This document shows, one piece after another, positions 60,601 to 64,000 of a stretch of DNA of 64,000 nucleotides. This DNA comes from Colius striatus (Eukaryota; Chordata; Aves; Coliiformes; Coliidae), in assembly GCF_028858725.1 (NCBI RefSeq), contig NC_084776.1:5022001-5086000 (forward strand), given 5' to 3'. The notes under the pieces were generated by a model, which saw nothing but the letters and a program-made list of their open reading frames with translations, was not told the origin of the DNA and did no database searches. Positions within the stretch are counted from its first letter, which is position 1. Each line of letters begins with the position of its first letter. Both the position numbers and the translations under genes were made by a program.

Positions 60601-60613
60601 ATGTGTAAAAACA

Positions 60614-60800
60614 ATTCATAGAATCATAGAATGGTGGGGTTGGAGGAATTCATAGAATCATAGAATAGGTGGGGTTGGTGATTCATAGGATCATAGAATG
60701 GTGGGGGGTCCAATCCCCCTGCAGAAGCAGGTTTACCTAGATCAGGTCATAAGTGCTTTTTGGTCAGAGCAGCACTGGATGGACTCCATTCCTCCATGAG
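60614..60800 (-). repeat. CR1 LINE 3' fragment with triplicated terminus
   Basis: The plus strand begins with three tandem copies, of 34, 33 and about 31 bp, of the CR1 end (attcatagaatcatagaat plus a ggtggggttgg-like part) at 60614, 60648 and 60681. A single CR1 body follows: ccaatccccctgcagaagca, then a cctagatcaggtcataagtg segment. Confidence 0.85.
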
Positions 60801-63800
60801 CATGTTGTAAAAATGTGCATCACCTTACTATAGAAAGGTCAGTTTCACAGACATGGAAACAGAATTTTAACTGGCCAACACATAACTACAGAAAATGCAA
60901 CCTCTCTCAGACAGAGCAGTCTCTTAATTCTAAGAAACTGAATGTACCAATTTTACCAGCAATCAGAGCAACTTCCCATAAATTTCCAATGTTTACCCTT
61001 AGAAAGTCAGACAACAGCCTACATGAAGAATATGGAGAGTCCTTTTAAAATGTGTTAGGAGAGATTTGTGAATACAATCTGTCTAATCAAGAACATTCCC
61101 ATTTTTCCCCAACACCATGAAGCATGCATATTCATATTGTGCATATATTTATGTTTGTAAATATGCTGAGGAAAATGTCTTAGCTGTATTTTTTTTAATT
61201 AAAAGATTTAGTCAGTGTGGCTTAATACTGAGGATAGCACCATAAAATAAAGTCCAAGCATGTGATTTCATTTATCTGTGTAAGGACACAGAACTCCTTC
61301 CAATACCTGTGGAATCATGGGAGTTGAATGAACTGGATTCCATGCCTTCCAGCTCTGCCAATGTAGGATTTATTGCCTCCAGTACTATTTTAAGTGTTTA
61401 TATTGTCTGCTTTTATCACGCTATTTCTTAGCACAGGAGTAGAAGAATTATGTGGAAAAGCATTCATGGGTCTTTGATGGAACCAACTAAAAAATTCTTT
61501 GCTAAGTATTTATTCTTCAGAAGACTTTTCTCCTATGTACTTTAGGACCAGGAGGCAAATGATAACATTCTGCTAACTGCTCTAAGAACTTGGTTTTGTT
61601 CTCATACATAATAAATCCAAATATATCATTAATAGTGCAGAATTATGGCACTGAAATCAGGATTACAATTTCCAGTTTCAATGGCATAACATTGTTTGAT
61701 CACTGGTAAGAAATAAGAGAACTAGATCTCATCCATTTTCAAAACATACGAGGCCAAAACTTGCTCTAAAGTTGATCTGCTCTAAATGCTTCTGATTTCA
61801 ACTCAGCTCTTTTAAACTTGCACCAGACTTCAACCCATGAATGCTTCTACTAAGACAGTTTGTTTTAAAGCCTTTGCCAAAACCCTTACTAGGAAAAGAA
61901 CTCTTATAAATAAACATTAAGTCCAGATACCACATCTCACACTGTAGATGGACACACACAATATGCACAGATTATTTAGGTACAGAATAAATGTATAAAC
62001 CCCTCCTGCCATTTATTTTTAGCCCTCCAAAAGTGCTGTGGCTAAAGAGCTTTGACATAATCAGTCCGAAGAGATAATCCTAGATTTACTGGTTTGCAGA
62101 ACATTCTTGTATTAGAAATACATCCTCTGTGATTTGTGTGTTAGGGTCAGCAGTAAAAGTGAGAGGGAATTCAAATCTACCTCTAGGTTTTGCTTAATTG
62201 ATGGAACTGTGTTGAATATTAAAAGGGATATTTGAAAAGCCAGCATTACCAACTCTAAGCATAAAACACTTTCCATTTGCAAATGTTCCCATTTGAAAGA
62301 TTCATTTCATGTTATGAGAGCAATTAACAATATCTAAAGATTTTTAGGTTTTCAAACAAGTCATTGCTACTGGAGAGCAGCCAAATTTATTGTCAGAAAA
62401 CAGCAATGTTTGATCTGGAAATATGTCAGTAGATTATTCTGTCTTTTTAACATGAGTAAATTGCAGGACAAACTTAAGGAGTTGGAAAAACCAAAACATG
62501 AGAGCACAGAGATTTTTTTTGGCAAAGAAATAGTAGCAAATTATCTAAAATACCATTATAATTACTCTCCTTATGAGCCTTACTTCTTTGCATAGAAAAT
62601 AATATCTTTTAAATGAGACCTTAAGACAACCTTTTAAGAAAAGAATAATTTAAAGAAAAAAATAAAACAAAAACTAACAGAAAAAAAAATATCTGCATCT
62701 TTGACAGATTTTGAGCATCATCAAGACACCTTTTTCACTTGAAATTGGATTCTCCAACTTGGACCACACTCTGGAGTCTAACAGAGAACCATGAAGAGTG
62801 TTGCAGAAAGCACAGCTGCTGTAGGCCACTGTGCAGAATGCTGAGCTACAAAGCAGTCAGGTGGTACTCTTGGAAGTTGGGGTTTTTTTCCCCATTTGAC
62901 ATGAGATTATGTTCATATCACCTGGCTGAATTTTTCCAGTGCACCCAGGTTACTTAGCTTTAAAAGGAGCAATTCTGTGCACGATCCATTTGTTTATCTG
63001 TTCAGGAGACACGATGCAGCCTTAAACAATTAATCAGTCAAATGCTCATAATGAATAGAGACCATTACTCATTAGGGGCCAAATAGGATTTAGTTGTATC
63101 TGAAATTGGAAGGCCAAGTTCTGGCCTCATATGAACCCCGTGCTTCTCTACCAAATTGAGCAGTACTGAACATGAAAGTGAAAGCACATCTCTGCTCATG
63201 TGAAATGACACAAAACTTCAGGTAGCCATTTTCCTCCCTAAACAAACACACCCTAAAACCTAAAACAATTTAATCCATTGCATTTTGCTAACTGTTCTTT
63301 CTTTACTTTTGTATTCTCAAACATTTAAAATGCAACAAATGCTCAGTTGAAAAGTACTGTTGCCTGATGGGGCTTTTCTTGATCTGTGCACACCTGATTT
63401 TGTTTGCAAAGCCACTGTTGCAGTGCAGTACTGCTGTCAGCTGTAAGGCTGAGCTAAAGGAAACTGCATGCTCTGAAAGCTTCACCCTTTGGCACTTTCA
63501 CTGTTCTTATTGAAGTAAGCATTAAAAATCATAGCAAAAAGCACTGCTAGATGTAGATGCAATGGGTTGGAAAGTGGACATGCTCTGTGCTACCCAGAAA
63601 TATCTTCTGCATTGTGCTTTTTTTAGTTTTTAGACTACAAACACATCCCAGTGGGAAGTCCTAAAGTTCCTGTGAAAGGAGTATATGCCATCTGCTAGAT
63701 GACTATGTGCTCCTTTGTTGTGTACTAGCATTCAGGCCCCCATGCAGTAGTGGTTTGGAGGCCAGAGCAACAAGAAAATAAAGAACAATGACATAGAATG

Positions 63801-64000
63801 AAGATCCTGAAACTTCATCCTTCATCTAGAGGCTATAGCATCTTCTCTGCTTGCTCTTGCACCAAATCTTTTTGTGTAGCTCTTTGGTGGACTGTGCACA
63901 GCTTTGCAAGATTTAATTACTGCCTTTGTCTTTTGTTGCTGGGCCTGTTTCTGTTCCCCTTCTGCTTGGAACAGCCCTTTGCATTGCGAGGATCTTTTTT
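60801..64000. other. Distal end of window, gene-free
   Basis: AT-rich DNA without recognisable exons, CpG islands or clear repeats. Short open frames on both strands have no recognisable similarity. Confidence 0.5.

Larger units (their letters stand above)
49623..60613. other. Upstream intergenic DNA, distal part
   Basis: I recognise no known protein-coding gene on either strand; open frames are short and scattered. It holds one candidate minus-strand exon (55127-55280), a RORE match at 57307-57317, and a region at 54460-54580 that may be an ancient repeat. The rest appears to be unremarkable unique sequence. Confidence 0.5.

Noticed and set aside
40691-64000. Presence of STXBP4, the mammalian neighbour on this side
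   Set aside because: No PDZ, coiled-coil or WW-domain sequence was recognisable in any frame; the gene probably lies beyond the window.
1-64000. CRISPR arrays, prokaryotic operons, tRNA or rRNA genes, endogenous retroviral genes
   Set aside because: None seen. The tandem repeats lack spacer structure, and no tRNA cloverleaf, rRNA or retroviral protein motif was recognised.

Overview
The window looks like nuclear DNA from a bird. It has degenerate CR1 LINE 3' ends with TTCTATGATT-type tails, compact introns, GC-rich CpG islands at promoters, and one vertebrate gene with canonical GT-AG splicing. It holds no bacterial, phage or CRISPR features. Species cannot be read from the sequence.

One protein-coding gene is supported with confidence: HLF (hepatic leukemia factor, a PAR-bZIP transcription factor), on the minus strand. 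Its four coding exons lie at 36971-36866, 35507-35172, 9779-9559 and 6265-6050. They join in phase (106+336+221+216 = 879 nt) into a 292-residue protein. This matches the 295-residue mammalian protein without its first three residues. A long 3'UTR runs to a poly(A) signal at 2190-2185. Intron lengths are 1358, 25392 and 3293 bp.

Layout by region. 1-2160: gene-free downstream flank with two microsatellites and a CR1 copy. 2165-6049: HLF 3'UTR, with a G-quadruplex-prone G-run stretch directly after the stop codon. 6050-9779: last two coding exons and intron 3 (one CR1, one ancient SINE remnant). 9780-35171: intron 2, with an intragenic CpG island carrying a consensus CTCF motif, a PAR-bZIP D-box, a RORE, a 29-nt palindrome and two groups of CACGTG E-boxes. 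35172-37600: exons 2 and 1 and the promoter CpG island with a consensus CRE and GC boxes. 39770-40690: a second CpG island 3 kb upstream. It carries an E-box/RORE/CCAAT cluster, a seven-copy 49-bp minisatellite and a good minus-strand splice donor, so it may be an alternative HLF promoter. 40700-64000: apparently gene-free upstream DNA with CR1 and SINE remnants and one weak exon candidate.

PAR-bZIP factors are clock-output genes driven through E-boxes and ROREs, and they act on D-boxes. All three motif types occur in this locus, so a feedback-wired regulatory layout is a reasonable but untested reading. I see no wholly new biological system. The regulatory architecture around HLF is the most interesting content.
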